From positions 682,001 to 746,000 of the forward strand of contig CAVQEJ010000001.1 in NCBI GenBank assembly GCA_963711505.1: a stretch of 64,000 bases of DNA, in the 5' to 3' direction. The notes below the pieces were generated by a model, which was given only the letters and a program-made list of their open reading frames with translations, did not search any database and was not told the DNA's origin. The position numbers were made by a program, and so were the translations under genes. Positions 9,466-20,900 of the stretch are shown in pieces (position 1 is the stretch's first letter; each line of letters begins with the position of its first letter). The stretch comes from JAGWRA01 sp963711505 (GTDB taxonomy: Bacteria; Acidobacteriota; Vicinamibacteria; Vicinamibacterales; CAVVIG01).

Positions 9466-10401
9466 ATGTCTGATCGCTTCAAGCGCCAATCGAAGCGTCT
9501 GGAGGCCGCGGCGGCCCAGACCGAGGACGTGGCGCGCCGTTGGGCGGGCGAGCACGAGATCCGGATCGTGCTGGCGACGCTGGTGCTCGGCTTCGTGATC
9601 GTCTTCTACTGGTCGAGCATCGTCATCTCGATCGGGTCGGGGCAGGCCGGTGTCCTCTGGTCGCGGTTCTTCGGCACGGAGGTGAACGCGATCTACCCGG
9701 AAGGGATCCACTTCATCCTGCCGATCAACATCATGACGATCTACAACGTCCGGTACCAGAAGATCGACCGGGAGTTCGACGTCCTGACGAAGGACGGCCT
9801 CAGCATCAAGGTCGATCTGTCGATCCGGTTCAAGCCGATCGAGAAGCTGCTCGGCCGGCTGCACCAGATGGTCGGGCCGGATTACGTGGAGACCGTCGTC
9901 GTGCCCGAGGTCGGCATGGCGCTGCGCGCCGTGATCGGCCAGTACCGCCCCGAGGAGCTGTACGCGACCTCCTTCTCGAAGATCGAGGACGACGTCGTGC
10001 AGCTCGCGCGCCAGCAGGTGCGATCGCGCTACGTCCTGATCGACGACGTCCTGATCTACAAGATCACGCTGCCGCCGATCGTGTCGACCGCGATCCAGCG
10101 GAAGCTCGAGGAGGAACAGGCCGCCCTCGAGATGCAGTACAAGCTGGAGAAGGCCCGGCAGGAGGCCGAACGGAAGCGGCTCGAGGCCCAGGGCATCCAG
10201 ATGTACCAGCAGACGATCGCCAAGAGCCTGACCAACCAGGTGCTGGCCTACGAGAGCATCCAGGCCGCGCTCGCGCTCGCCAACTCGAAGAACTCGAAGG
10301 TCATCGTGCTCGGCGGTGGCGGCAGCGGCGGCGGCGGGAACTTCCCCTTCTTCTTCAACATGGAGCCGTCGCCCGGCGCGGCCGTCAAGCCGCCGCAGTA
10401 G
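9466..10401 (+). CDS. Prohibitin/SPFH (band 7) membrane protein
   Basis: This 311-residue protein has one membrane segment at about residues 33-53 (IVLATLVLGFVIVFYW). An SPFH domain follows (GVLWSRFFGTEVNAIYPEGIHF to DDVLIYKITLPPIV, about residues 62-205), then a charged coiled coil (residues about 210-248, EEEQAALEMQYKLEKARQEA) and a Gly-rich linker (GGGGSGGGG). Such proteins form large rings or scaffolds at membranes and stabilise or cluster other membrane proteins. ATG 9466 follows a weak AAGAGGA. Its position directly behind the exporter suggests a membrane scaffold; no direct evidence ties it to the synthases. Confidence 0.85.
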   Translation: MSDRFKRQSKRLEAAAAQTEDVARRWAGEHEIRIVLATLVLGFVIVFYWSSIVISIGSGQAGVLWSRFFGTEVNAIYPEGIHFILPINIMTIYNVRYQKIDREFDVLTKDGLSIKVDLSIRFKPIEKLLGRLHQMVGPDYVETVVVPEVGMALRAVIGQYRPEELYATSFSKIEDDVVQLARQQVRSRYVLIDDVLIYKITLPPIVSTAIQRKLEEEQAALEMQYKLEKARQEAERKRLEAQGIQMYQQTIAKSLTNQVLAYESIQAALALANSKNSKVIVLGGGGSGGGGNFPFFFNMEPSPGAAVKPPQ

Positions 10402-10464
10402 CGCGTCCCCGCCACCGGGCCGGCACGTCCCCCCCGCCCGCGTTCGCCCCGTGGAAGCTGCGCA

Positions 10465-10499
10465 GGAACGGCCGGACGGTACGGTACAATGGCCGTTCC
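10465..10499 (+). promoter_or_regulatory. Inverted repeat around a -10 box ahead of the MbtH gene
   Basis: GGAACGGCC (10465-10473) and its perfect complement GGCCGTTCC (10491-10499) flank 17 bases that contain TACAAT (10485-10490), a 5/6 match to TATAAT. No clear -35 element is present; the left arm covers that place. The right arm starts directly after the -10 box and would cover the transcription start. The arrangement suits an operator or an activator site controlling the plus-strand biosynthetic arm, starting about 40 bases before the MbtH gene. Confidence 0.45.
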
Positions 10500-10531
10500 C
10501 GCGCGACCCGATTCAGCAGGAATTCGTCACC

Positions 10532-10765
10532 ATGGCTACTGAAGATACGAAGGACACCACGATCTACCGGGTCGTGGTGAATCACGAGGAACAGTATTCG
10601 ATCTGGCCGGACTTCAAGGAGAATCCGCCAGGTTGGAGCGACCGCGGTCCGAAGGGCACCAAGGACGAGTGCCTCGCCTACATCAAGGAGGTCTGGACCG
10701 ACATGCGGCCGCTCAGCCTGCGCAAGCGGATGGCGGCCCAGGGTGGGACGCCGGAGGCCTCGTGA
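10532..10765 (+). CDS. MbtH-like NRPS accessory protein
   Basis: This 77-residue MbtH-family protein binds and stabilises NRPS adenylation domains. The family core is visible: NHEEQYSIWPDFKENPPGW, then G-KGTKDECLAYI and EVWTDMRPLSLR. ATG 10532 follows AGGAATT. Its stop overlaps the thioesterase start (GTGA), which indicates coupled translation. It opens the plus-strand biosynthetic arm, behind the palindromic promoter candidate. It is the only MbtH-like gene seen here and may serve A domains of both arms. Confidence 0.95.
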   Translation: MATEDTKDTTIYRVVVNHEEQYSIWPDFKENPPGWSDRGPKGTKDECLAYIKEVWTDMRPLSLRKRMAAQGGTPEAS

Positions 10766-11533
10766 CCGTGGAGACGGTCGCCGGCAGCCCATGGCTGCTC
10801 GTGCCGGTGCCGAAGCCCCAGGCGACCATGCGGCTGTTCTGTTTCGGCGGTGCCGGATCGGGCGCCGCCGGGTACGTGCCGTGGGCGCGCGCACTCGCCT
10901 CGCCCTCGGTGGAAGTGTGCGCCGTCCGCCTGCCGGGCCGCGAGAGCCGGCTCCACGAGCCGCCCTTCTCCCGCCTCGACGATCTCAACGACGAACTGGC
11001 GGCGGCCCTCCGGCCGCAGATGGATCGACCGGTACTGCCTGTTCGGCCACAGCATGGGCGCGCTGATTGCGTTCGAGCTGGCCCGGACGGCCCGCGACCG
11101 CGGATGGCCGCTCCCGGCGCACCTGTTCGTCTCGGGCGCCCGCGCGCCGCAGGTGCCGCGCACGGAGGCGTCGCTGCACGAGCTGCCCGACGCCGAGTTC
11201 ATCGAGGCGGTCGCGGCCCGCTACGCCGGCATTCCGGCGGCGGTCCGCGAGCATCGGGAGCTGATGGATCTGGTGCTGCCGGCCCTCCGCGCGGATCTGA
11301 CGCTCGTCGAGTGCTACGAGCACCGGCCGTCGGCACCGCTGGCGTGTCCCGTGACCGCGTTCGGAGGACTCGAAGACCCGGAGGTCTCCGCGGAGGCGCT
11401 GGAGGCGTGGCGTCGGCAGACGGATGGACCGTTCTCTCGCCATATGTTTCCCGGCGACCATTTCTATCTGAACGATGCGCGTGACGGTCTGCTCGACGTC
11501 ATGATGCCCCACCTCGTTCGCGCCGGCGGGTGA
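10762..11533 (+). CDS. Type II thioesterase, one frame break
   Basis: This alpha/beta hydrolase removes wrong or stalled groups from carrier domains. The start is GTG 10762, overlapping the MbtH stop by four bases (GTG 10768 is also in frame). The N-terminal half (MRLFCFGGAGSGAAGY, VRLPGRESR) and the C-terminal half (FGHSMGALIAFELA with the GxSxG nucleophile; PGDHFYLN with the catalytic His) lie in different frames. They join at 11031-11035, where CGACCGGTACTGC needs one base removed to give the expected Y-C-L-F-G-H-S. The combined length of about 257 residues is normal for the family, so I treat the break as a sequence error. Confidence 0.85.
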
Positions 11534-11588
11534 CGGGCGGCACACCCCTCCGTTCGGCGCCACCGCTGCGCGTACGTTCGAGACTGCT

Positions 11589-14500
11589 ATGAAATACGCC
11601 GCCTCGGTCCCGGGGGCCTCAGGGACGGCCCGCGACGAGGAGTTGCTGGCGCTGCTGTTGCGCGAGTCCGGCGCCGGCACGGGCGCCGCACGCATCGCCC
11701 GCCGGCCGGCCGGCGGGCGTGTGCCCGTCTCTTTCGCGCAGCAGCGGCTCTGGTTCCTCGATCGCCTCGTGCCCGGCACGACCGCGTATCACGTGCCGGT
11801 CGCCTTCCGCCTGCACGGTCCGCTGTCGCTGCCCGCCTTCGTCCGCAGTCTCGAGGCCGTCGTCGCCCGCCACGAAGTCCTGCGCACGCGGTTTCCCGTC
11901 GTGGACGACCAGCCCGTACAGCAGATCGAGCCCGCGCAGGTGCTCGAGCCCGGGATGACGGACCTGAGCGGCCTCGGGCGCGAGGCGCGGGAGCAGGCGG
12001 TGGCTGCCGCGCTCGCGGACGAATCGGCCCGGCCGTTCGATCTCGAGGCGGGCCCGCTGCTGCGCGTCCGTCTCCTCCGGCTCGCCGCCGACGAGCACGT
12101 CATCATCTGCATGCTCCATCACATCGTCTGCGACGGCTGGTCGACCGGCGTCCTGATCCAGGAGATCGGCGCGCACTACCAGGCGTTCGTGCACGGCGGG
12201 ACGGCCGCGCTCGAACCGCTGCCGATTCAGTACGGCGACTTCGCGCACTGGCAGCGGGCGTGGCTGCAGGGTGAGGCGCTCGAGACCCAGCTCGCGTACT
12301 GGCGGCACCAGCTCGACGGGCTGCCGGCGCTCGACCTGTCGGCCGGACGCGCGCGGCCCGGCGTGCAGACGTTCGCCGGCGCGGCCGAGCCGGTGGCGCT
12401 GGGCGCGGAGACGACGAGGGGGCTGCGCGCGCTGGCGGCCGCGTCGGGGGCGACGATGTTCATCGCCGCGCTGACCGCCTTCAAGCTGCTGCTGGCGCGG
12501 GAGGCCGGGCAGGCTGACGTCGCCGTCGGTGCGCCGATCGCGAACCGCACGCGGCGGGAACTGGAACCGCTCATCGGCTTCTTCGTGAACACCCTCGTGC
12601 TGCGATCGCAGGTTGCCGGCACGCGAAGCTTCCGCGAGCTCGTCGCCGCCGAACGGCAGGTAGCCGCCGAGGCGTTCGCGCATCAGGACGTGCCGTTCGA
12701 GAAGCTCGTCGAGGCGCTGAAGCCCGATCGCGACATGGGACGCAACCCGCTGGCGCAGGTCGTCTTCATGCTGCAGCCGGAGCCCGAGAAGCGGCTGGAA
12801 CTGCCCGGCCTCACCCTGGTCCCGATCGCGCCGCCGTCGGTCGTCGCGAAGTTCGATCTCACGTTGTCGCTGACCGACGGACCGCAGGGACTGCAGGGGG
12901 CGTTCGACTACAACACCGACATCTTCCCGGCGGCCACCGTCCGGCGGCTCGTGGAGCGCTTCAGGCGGATCGTCGATGCCGTCGTGGCGGAGCCGGACCG
13001 TCCGGTGGCGGCGCTGTCGCTGACGACCGGCGAGGACCTCGCGGCGCTGCGCGACCTCGCGGCCGGACCGGTGCCGGCCGCGGATGCCGTGTCCGGAGCG
13101 TCCACCGCGCCGGATGTGGTCGGACTCGTCGAAGCCCGGGCAGCGCAGGCGCCCGAGGCGCCGGCGCTGCGGCAGGGGACGCGCGCGCTGTCGTACGGCG
13201 AGCTGGACGCGGCGGCCAACCGGCTGGCGCACGTGCTCCGGACGCGCGGCGTCGGCCCGGAATCGGTCGTGGCGATCGCCCTCGAGCGCTCGTTCGAGCA
13301 GGTGATTGCCGCGCTGGCGTGCCTGAAGGCCGGCGGTGCCTACCTGCCGGTCGATCCGGCACAGCCTCCGCGCCGACTGGCGACGATGATCGGCGATGCC
13401 CGGGCGCGGCTCGTGCTGACCGACGGTGGGCTCGCGGCGCTGGTGCGTGAGGCCGGTGCGCCCGTGCTGGAGCTGGATGGCGACGAGGCGCGAGCCGCGC
13501 GCGAGGCGGCTCCCGCGACCCGGCCGGCCGGCGGGGTCGATCCCGACGGACTGGCGTACGTGATCTACACCTCGGGATCGAGCGGCGAGCCGAAGGGCGT
13601 GATGGTTTCACACGGTGCCCTGTCGAACCTCGTGACATGGCACAACCGCGCGTTCGGCGTCACGGCGGCCGATCGCGCCACGCGGCTGGCGGGGCCGGCG
13701 TTCGACGCCTCGGTGTGGGAGCTCTGGCCGTACCTGGCGGCAGGCGCCTGCGTCGCGCTCGCGGAACCGGCGGTCGTCGTGTCGCCGGCGGCCCTGCGCG
13801 ACTGGCTGCTCGCGCAGCAGATTACGATCGCGTTCGTGCCGACGCCGCTGGCCGAAGGCGTGTTGAATCTCGCGTGGCCGGCGGATGGGCCGCTGCGGCT
13901 GATGCTGACCGGCGGCGATCGCCTGCATCCGTTTCCGGCGGTGCCGCGACCGTTCCGCGTCGTCAACAACTACGGCCCGACCGAGTTCGCCGTGGTGGCG
14001 ACGTCGGGCGAGACGCCGGCCGGTCTCGATCGGCCGGTGCCATCGATCGGCCGTCCGATCGATCGGGCGCACGTGTACCTGGTCGACGAGTGGCTGAATG
14101 CCGTGCCGCCCGGTGCGCCCGGCGAGATCGCGCTCGGCGGGGCGAGTCTGGCGCGCGGGTACTTCGGTCGCGGCGATCTGACCGCCGCCCGCTTCGTTCC
14201 CGATCCGTTCGGGTCGTTGCCGGGCGCCCGGCTCTACCTGACCGGCGATCTCGGGCGCTGGCGACCCGATGGGGAACTGGAGTTCATCGGCCGGCTCGAT
14301 CGGCAGGTGAAGATCCGCGGCTTCCGGATCGAGCTCGGCGCGATCGAAGCCGCCGTGCGCCAGATGTCCGGGGTGGCCGATGCCGTCGTCGACGTGCGGC
14401 CGGCGCCGGCCGGCGATGTCCGGATCGTGGCGTGGATCGTGACGGACGGGTCGCGCGCGGTCGGCCGCTCCGACGTGCGCGCGCAGGTGGCGTCGACGCT

Positions 14501-14972
14501 GCCCGACTACATGGTGCCGGCCGACGTCGTGACGATGGACGCGCTCCCGGTGACGGCCAACGGCAAGGTGGACCGGCAGGCGCTGCCGGATCCGCCCGCG
14601 GCGCGGCCCGATCTGGCGGCCGGATTCGTGGCGCCCCGCACCGATCGCGAGCGCGCGGTGGCGGCGATCTGGAGCGAGCTGCTGGGCCGGACCAGCGTCG
14701 GGCTGTACGACAACTTCTTCGACCTCGGCGGCCACTCGCTGCTGATGGTCCGCATGCAGGCGGCCATCCGCGAGCGGCTCGGCCGCGAGATGCCGGTCGT
14801 CGATTTGTTCGCCCATCCGACCGTGAGCGCGCTCGCGGCGGCTCTGGACGACGAGGGCGAGATTGGGGCGGGGGCGGAGCCGGCCGCCGCTGAGGACCGC
14901 GCGGCGCGGCAGCGGGAGGCCCTGCGCCGGCGGCGCGCGAGGCACGACGGGAGAGCCGGCGGAAACGTATGA
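11589..14972 (+). CDS. NRPS module C-A(Leu)-T
   Basis: This 1127-residue single module condenses one amino acid. The condensation domain (about residues 45-480) has HHIVCDGWS near 177. The adenylation domain (about 505-1000) has YTSGSSGEPKG near 659, FDASVWELW and NNYGPTE. Aligned by eye with GrsA, the specificity residues read DAWFLGNVVK, a code known for leucine. The carrier domain has DNFFDLGGHSLL with the phosphopantetheine Ser near 1047. A basic C-terminal tail (ALRRRRARHDGR) may dock to the next protein. The stop overlaps the next start (ATGA). I infer that it receives the chain from NRPS-3 of the minus arm, because that protein ends in a free carrier and this one begins with a C domain. 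Confidence 0.92.
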   Translation: MKYAASVPGASGTARDEELLALLLRESGAGTGAARIARRPAGGRVPVSFAQQRLWFLDRLVPGTTAYHVPVAFRLHGPLSLPAFVRSLEAVVARHEVLRTRFPVVDDQPVQQIEPAQVLEPGMTDLSGLGREAREQAVAAALADESARPFDLEAGPLLRVRLLRLAADEHVIICMLHHIVCDGWSTGVLIQEIGAHYQAFVHGGTAALEPLPIQYGDFAHWQRAWLQGEALETQLAYWRHQLDGLPALDLSAGRARPGVQTFAGAAEPVALGAETTRGLRALAAASGATMFIAALTAFKLLLAREAGQADVAVGAPIANRTRRELEPLIGFFVNTLVLRSQVAGTRSFRELVAAERQVAAEAFAHQDVPFEKLVEALKPDRDMGRNPLAQVVFMLQPEPEKRLELPGLTLVPIAPPSVVAKFDLTLSLTDGPQGLQGAFDYNTDIFPAATVRRLVERFRRIVDAVVAEPDRPVAALSLTTGEDLAALRDLAAGPVPAADAVSGASTAPDVVGLVEARAAQAPEAPALRQGTRALSYGELDAAANRLAHVLRTRGVGPESVVAIALERSFEQVIAALACLKAGGAYLPVDPAQPPRRLATMIGDARARLVLTDGGLAALVREAGAPVLELDGDEARAAREAAPATRPAGGVDPDGLAYVIYTSGSSGEPKGVMVSHGALSNLVTWHNRAFGVTAADRATRLAGPAFDASVWELWPYLAAGACVALAEPAVVVSPAALRDWLLAQQITIAFVPTPLAEGVLNLAWPADGPLRLMLTGGDRLHPFPAVPRPFRVVNNYGPTEFAVVATSGETPAGLDRPVPSIGRPIDRAHVYLVDEWLNAVPPGAPGEIALGGASLARGYFGRGDLTAARFVPDPFGSLPGARLYLTGDLGRWRPDGELEFIGRLDRQVKIRGFRIELGAIEAAVRQMSGVADAVVDVRPAPAGDVRIVAWIVTDGSRAVGRSDVRAQVASTLPDYMVPADVVTMDALPVTANGKVDRQALPDPPAARPDLAAGFVAPRTDRERAVAAIWSELLGRTSVGLYDNFFDLGGHSLLMVRMQAAIRERLGREMPVVDLFAHPTVSALAAALDDEGEIGAGAEPAAAEDRAARQREALRRRRARHDGRAGGNV

Positions 14973-17900
14973 GCGAGGCACCGCATCTCGACGCCGTCGC
15001 GATCGTCGGCATGGCGGGGCGCTTCCCGGGCGCCGCGTCGGTCGAGGCCTTCTGGCGCAATCTGTGCGCCGGCGTGGAATCGATCCGGACCTACAGCGAC
15101 GAGGAGCTGCGGGCCTGCGGCCTCCCGGCCGCCACGATGGCGCAGCCAGGCTTCGTCAAGGCCGGCGCGCTGCTCGACGAGGTCGATCGTTTCGAGCCGG
15201 CCTTCTTCGGCTTCACGCCGCGGGAGGCGGAGCTGCTCGATCCTCAGCACCGGCTGTTCCTCGAGTGCGCGTGGGAGGCGCTCGAGACGGCCGGGTACGA
15301 TCCGGGCCGGTACCGGCGGCCGATCGGTCTGTTCGGCGGCACGAGCCTGAACACCTACCTGCTGTTCAACCTGATGCCGAACCGGCCTCTCATCGAGTCG
15401 GTCGGCTTCTATCAGACCTGCATCGCGAACGACAAGGACTCGCTGACGACGCAGGTGGCCTACAAGCTGAACCTGCGCGGTCCGTGCATCACCGTGCAGA
15501 CCGCCTGCTCGACGTCGCTCGTCGCGGTCCATCTCGCCTGCCAGCAGCTGCTGACCTACCAGTGCGACCTGGCGCTCGCCGGCGGCTCGTCGGTGAAGGT
15601 GCCGCATCTGCCCGGGTACTTCCATCAGGACGGCGGCATCGCCTCGCCCGACGGCCACTGCCGCGCGTTCGACGCCGCGGCGCAGGGCACGGTGAGCGGC
15701 AGCGGCGTCGGCGTGGTGGCGTTGAAGCGGCTCGAGGACGCCATCGCCGACCGCGACACGATCGTCGCCGTCATCCGGGGATCGGCCGTGAACAACGACG
15801 GGTCCAACAAGGTCGGGTTCACGGCGCCAGGCGTCGACGGGCAGGCCGAGGTGATTGCGCTCGCGCAGGCGGTGGCCGGCGTGTCCCCGGAGACGATCGG
15901 CTTCATCGAGGCGCACGGCACCGCCACGCCGCTCGGCGATCCGATCGAGGTCGCGGCACTGACGAAGGTGTTCCGGGCGGCGACGCCGCGGACCGGCTTC
16001 TGTGCGCTCGGATCGGTGAAGACCAACGTCGGGCATCTCGATGCGGCGGCCGGCGTGGCCGGCCTGATCAAGGCGGCGTTCGCCGTCGAGCGCGGCTGCA
16101 TTCCGCCGAGCCTGCACTTCCACGAGCCGAACCCCCGGCTGAACCTGGCGGCGAGCCCGTTCTTCGTGAACACCGAGGCGCGCGCGTGGACCGGCGGTCC
16201 GCGGCGGGCCGGCGTCAGCTCCTTCGGCATCGGCGGCACGAACGCGCACGTCGTCATCGAGGAGCCGCCGCGGCGCGAACCGGCGGGAACGGCGCGGGCC
16301 GTGCAGCTGCTGACCGTCGCGGCGCGCACGGAGACCGCGCGGGAAGCGTCGGCAACGCGGCTGGCCGCGCACCTGCGCGCCGAGCCGGCGCAGCCGCTCG
16401 CCGACGTGGCGTTCACGCTGCACACCGGGCGCAAGCCCTGGCCCCGGCGCCGGGCCGTCGTCGCGGCCGATGCCGCGGAAGCCGCCGCGCGGCTGGAGGC
16501 GGCGGCGGGAATGCCCGGGGTGCTCGACGGCCATGCCCGCACGCCGGTGCCCGAGGTGGCGTTCCTCTTTCCCGGCCAGGGCGCGCAGCGCGCCGGCATG
16601 GGCGCGGGCGTGTATCGGAGCGAGCCGGTCTTCCGCGCCGAGGTGGATCGCGCGTGCGATCTGCTGCGGCCCCTCGTCGGTCTCGACCTGCGCGACCTGC
16701 TGCTGGCCGACGGCGGCCGACGCGACGAGGCGACGGCGGCGCTGACGCAGACGGCCATCGCCCAGCCGGCGATCTTCGTCGTCGAGTACGCGCTGGCGTG
16801 CCTGTGGATGCACTGGGGCGTCAGGCCCGATGCGATGATCGGACACAGCCTGGGCGAGTACGTGGCGGCGTGCCTGGCGGATGTGTTCACGCTGGAGGAA
16901 GCGCTCGCGCTGGTGGCGGCGCGCGGCCGTCTGATGCAGGCGGCGCCCGCCGGCGCCATGCTGGCCGTCGCCATGCCGGCGCGCGAGGTGGCCGGCTGGC
17001 TGGACGAGGAGCTGGAGCTGGCAGCCGACAACGCACCACGCTCGAGCGTCGTCTCGGGCGGGACGTCCGCGATCGCCCGGCTCGAAGCGGCGCTCGCGCA
17101 GCGCGGCGTGGCCTGCCGGCGGCTGCAGACGTCCCACGCGTTCCACTGTGCGCTGATGGATCCGGTGCTGGACGGCTTCGGCGACGCCCTCGCGCGTGTG
17201 TCGCTCCGGCCCCCGGCCATCCCCTTCGTCTCCAACCTCACGGGCACGTGGATCCGGACCGAAGAAGCGGTCGATCCGTCGGTACTGGGTCCGCCACCTG
17301 CGGCAGACCGTGCGGTTCGCTGACGGCCTGCGCGCCCTGCTGGACGAGGAGGTGCGCCTGCCGCTCGAAGTCGGTCCGGGCCGCGCGCTCGCCACGTTCT
17401 GCCGCCAGGCTCCCGCGGCGGCCGAGCGGCTGTCGCCGGTCTCGACGCTTCCCGGCGACGGCGACGAGATGCGCGACCTGCTGGCGGCGGCCGGCAGCCT
17501 GTGGGTGCACGGCGTCGACCTCGACTGGGAGCGCTTCCACGAAGACGGACCGCGCGGGCGCGTGCCGCTGCCGACGTACCCCTTCGAGCGGACGCGTTGC
17601 TGGATCGATGCGCCGAGCGTGACGGAGGTCGCGGGAGAGCCGGTGGCGCGCCCGGAACCCGCGACGCTCGACCGGATGTTCTACGTGCCGCGCTGGGAGC
17701 CGCGCGAGCCGGCGGCTTCCACGGCCGCGGCCGGACCGGCGCTCGTCGTGCTCGATGAGGGCGGCGCGGGACGGCGGTTCGCGGACGCGCTCGCGCGTAC
17801 GGGCCGCGTCGTGCGCACGGCCCGGCCGGGTCCGCGGTTCGAGGAGCCGGCCGCGGACGGCGGCGATTTCGTCGTGCCGCTGCAGCGCGACGGGTTCGTG

Positions 17901-20900
17901 TCGCTCCTGGACGCGCTGGAGCGCCGCGCGGCGGTGCCGCGCGTCATCTATTACTTCGCGGGCCTCGGCGACGGCGATCGGATGGACGAGGCGCTGGCGC
18001 CGGAGTTCTTCGGCCTGCTCGGTCTGGCGCAGGCGCTCGGCGCCGGTGGACGACAGGATCCGGTCGCGATCGTCGCCGTGACGAGCGGGCTGTTCGCCGT
18101 CACCGGCGAGGAGCTGCTGCGGGCGCCCGCGCAGGCGCTGCTGCTCGGACCGTGCCATGTGATTCCGCAGGAATATCCCCATGTGGCCTGCCGGCTGGTC
18201 GACCTCGGATTGCTGGCCGACGAGGCCTGGATGGCGGGGCTCGCGGCGGAAGCTGTCGCGCCGGGAAGCGAGGTCGTCGTCGCTCACCGCGACGGGCGCC
18301 GCTTCGTGCGGACGTTCGAAACGGCCGTGCTGCCGGCGGACGCGTCCGGAGGCGCCCGGCTCAGACCGGGCGGGGTCTACTGGATCACGGGCGGACTGGG
18401 CGGGGTCGGCCTGGCGATCGCGCGGCACCTGGCCCGGACCGTCGGTGCACGACTGCTGCTGACCGGACGGGCGGCCGTGCCGCCGCGCGAGTCGTGGGAG
18501 GCGCACATCCGTACGGCGCCGCCCGGCGATCGCCTCGCCGGCCGGCTGCAGGCGCTCCTCGCCATCGAAGCGGACGGCGGCGGGCTGCTCGTGCGGACGG
18601 CCGACGTCACCGATGCGGGCGCGATGGCCGCGGCCGCCGCGGAGGCGCGGCATCGCTTCGGACGGATCGACGGGGCCATTCACGCGGCCGGCGTGCCCGG
18701 CGGGGGCGTGATCGCCCTGAAGACGGCGGAAGCGGCGAAGGCCGTGCTGGCGCCGAAGGTGCAGGGCACGATCGTGCTGGCCTCGGTGCTCGATCCGCGC
18801 GAGACGACGTTCCTGGCGCTCTGTTCGTCGATTGCGGGGCTGCAGGGCGGCTTCGGTCAGGTCGACTACGCGGCCGCCAACGCGTTCCTCGATGCGTTCG
18901 CGGCGCACCATGCGCGGACCCGCGGCCTGCTCACGACGTCGATCGACTGGGACGCGTGGCTCGAGACCGGCATGGCCGTGGATGCGGCCGAGGCCCTGCG
19001 GAACCGAACGGGCGCAGGTGGGGCCACCCAGGCGATCGACACACGCGGCACGCTGTTCGATCGCGCCGCACGGGAAGGGGCTGGCGCGGTCGTCGGTCAT
19101 CTGGTGCTGTCTCCGGAGCGCCACTGGATGCTGGACGAGCACCGCGTGAACGGCGAGGCGCTGCTGCCCGGCACCGCCTATCTCGAGCTGATCCGGTCGG
19201 CCGTGGCGCTGCTCCATCCGGCGTCGCCGCTCGTCATCGAGCGTCTCGTGCTGGGCGCACCGCTGCTCGTCGGCGCGGACGACGCCGGACCGATCGAGGT
19301 CGACGTGCGCCTCGAGCCGCACGTCGAGGCCGCCGGCGGGCCATCGTACGACGTGACCGTGCGCAGCCGCCGCCGCGATGAGGCGCAGTGGACCGCGCAC
19401 GCGGCCGGCGCCGCGCGGCCGGTCGACGAGCCGGTGCCGGCCGGTACGCTCGACGCCGTGCGCGCGCGCTTTGCCGGCGCCGAACCGCAGGCGGCTGTCG
19501 AGTCGGCCGCCGGTTCGCCGCTCCGGCTCGGACCGCGGTGGCGCAGCCGGCAGTCGCTGCAGCGGCTGGACGAGGAGATGCTCTCGGCGATCGAGCTGCC
19601 GGCGGCGTACGCCTCGGATCTGTCCGAGACGCCGCTCCATCCCGCGCTGCTCGACGTCGCCCTCGGCGTGCCAGCGCGGAGCGGGGACACCGGGATGTTC
19701 CTGCCGTTCATGTACGAGCGGGTGTACGTCGCGGCGCCGTTGCCGTCGCGGATTCACAGCCACGTGCGGCCGGCCGATGCCGGCGCGCTGACCGAGACCC
19801 GCGCGTTCGACGTCGTCGTGTTCGGCGGGGACGGACAGGCGGTCGTGGTCGTCGACGGCTACACGGTGAAGCGCTGGCATGCCGCCGGCGCGCCGGCCGT
19901 GGCTTCGGTGAGCGGGACGGAGAACGATCGGCTGCGCATCGGCGAGCCCGGAAATTTCGAGACGCTGCACCTGGAGCCAGCCGCGCGGCGGGCCCCGGCG
20001 GCCGGTGAAGTCGAGATCGAGGTCCAGGCAACGGCGCTGAACTTCCGCGACGTGCTGAAGGCGCTCGGCGCGATGCCGCTGCCGGTCGAAGGCGATGCCG
20101 GCGGTCTCGGGGACGAGTGTGCCGGCGTGGTCTCGGCGGTCGGGTCCGGCGTCACGCACGTGCGCGTCGGCGATCCGGTCGTCGCGGTGGCCGATGCCTG
20201 CTTCGGCCGGTTCGTCACCGTGCCGGCGGCGTTCGTCGTCCGGAAGCCGGCCGCGATCGGGATGGACGAGGCGGCCGCCGTGCCGGTCGCGTTCATGACG
20301 GCGTACCACGCGCTGTTCGAGCTCGGGCGGCTGAAGGCCGGCGAGCGGGTGCTGGTGCAGGCGGCCGCCGGCGGCGTGGGGCTGGCAGCCGTGCAGCTCG
20401 CGCTCGGGGCCGGCGCCCGCGTGTTCGCGACGGCCGGCAGCCGCGAGAAGCGCGCGTTCCTCGAGGCGCTCGGCGTCGATGCGGTCATGGACTCGCGGTC
20501 GCTGGCCTTCGTGGACGAGATCCGGCGTCGCACGGACGGCGAGGGGGTCGACGTCGTGCTCAACTCGCTGGCCGGCGAGCACATTCCGGCCGGTCTGTCG
20601 GTCTTGCGGCGCTACGGACGGTTCCTCGAACTCGGCAAGCGCGACATCGCTGCGAATGCCGCGCTCGGCCTCGCGCCGTTCGAGCGCAGCCTGTCGTTCA
20701 TCGCCGCGAATCTCGAGCGCGACCACCCGGACTTCTCGCGGCTCCTCGCGATGGCGGCGCAGCGGATCGACGACGGCGAATGGCTGCCGCTGCCCACGCA
20801 GGTCTTTCCGATCGCGCGGATCGGCGAGGCGTTCACCCATCTCGCCCGCGCGCGGCACATCGGCAAGGTCGTCGCCAGCCGGACGGCCGCCGTCGCGCGT

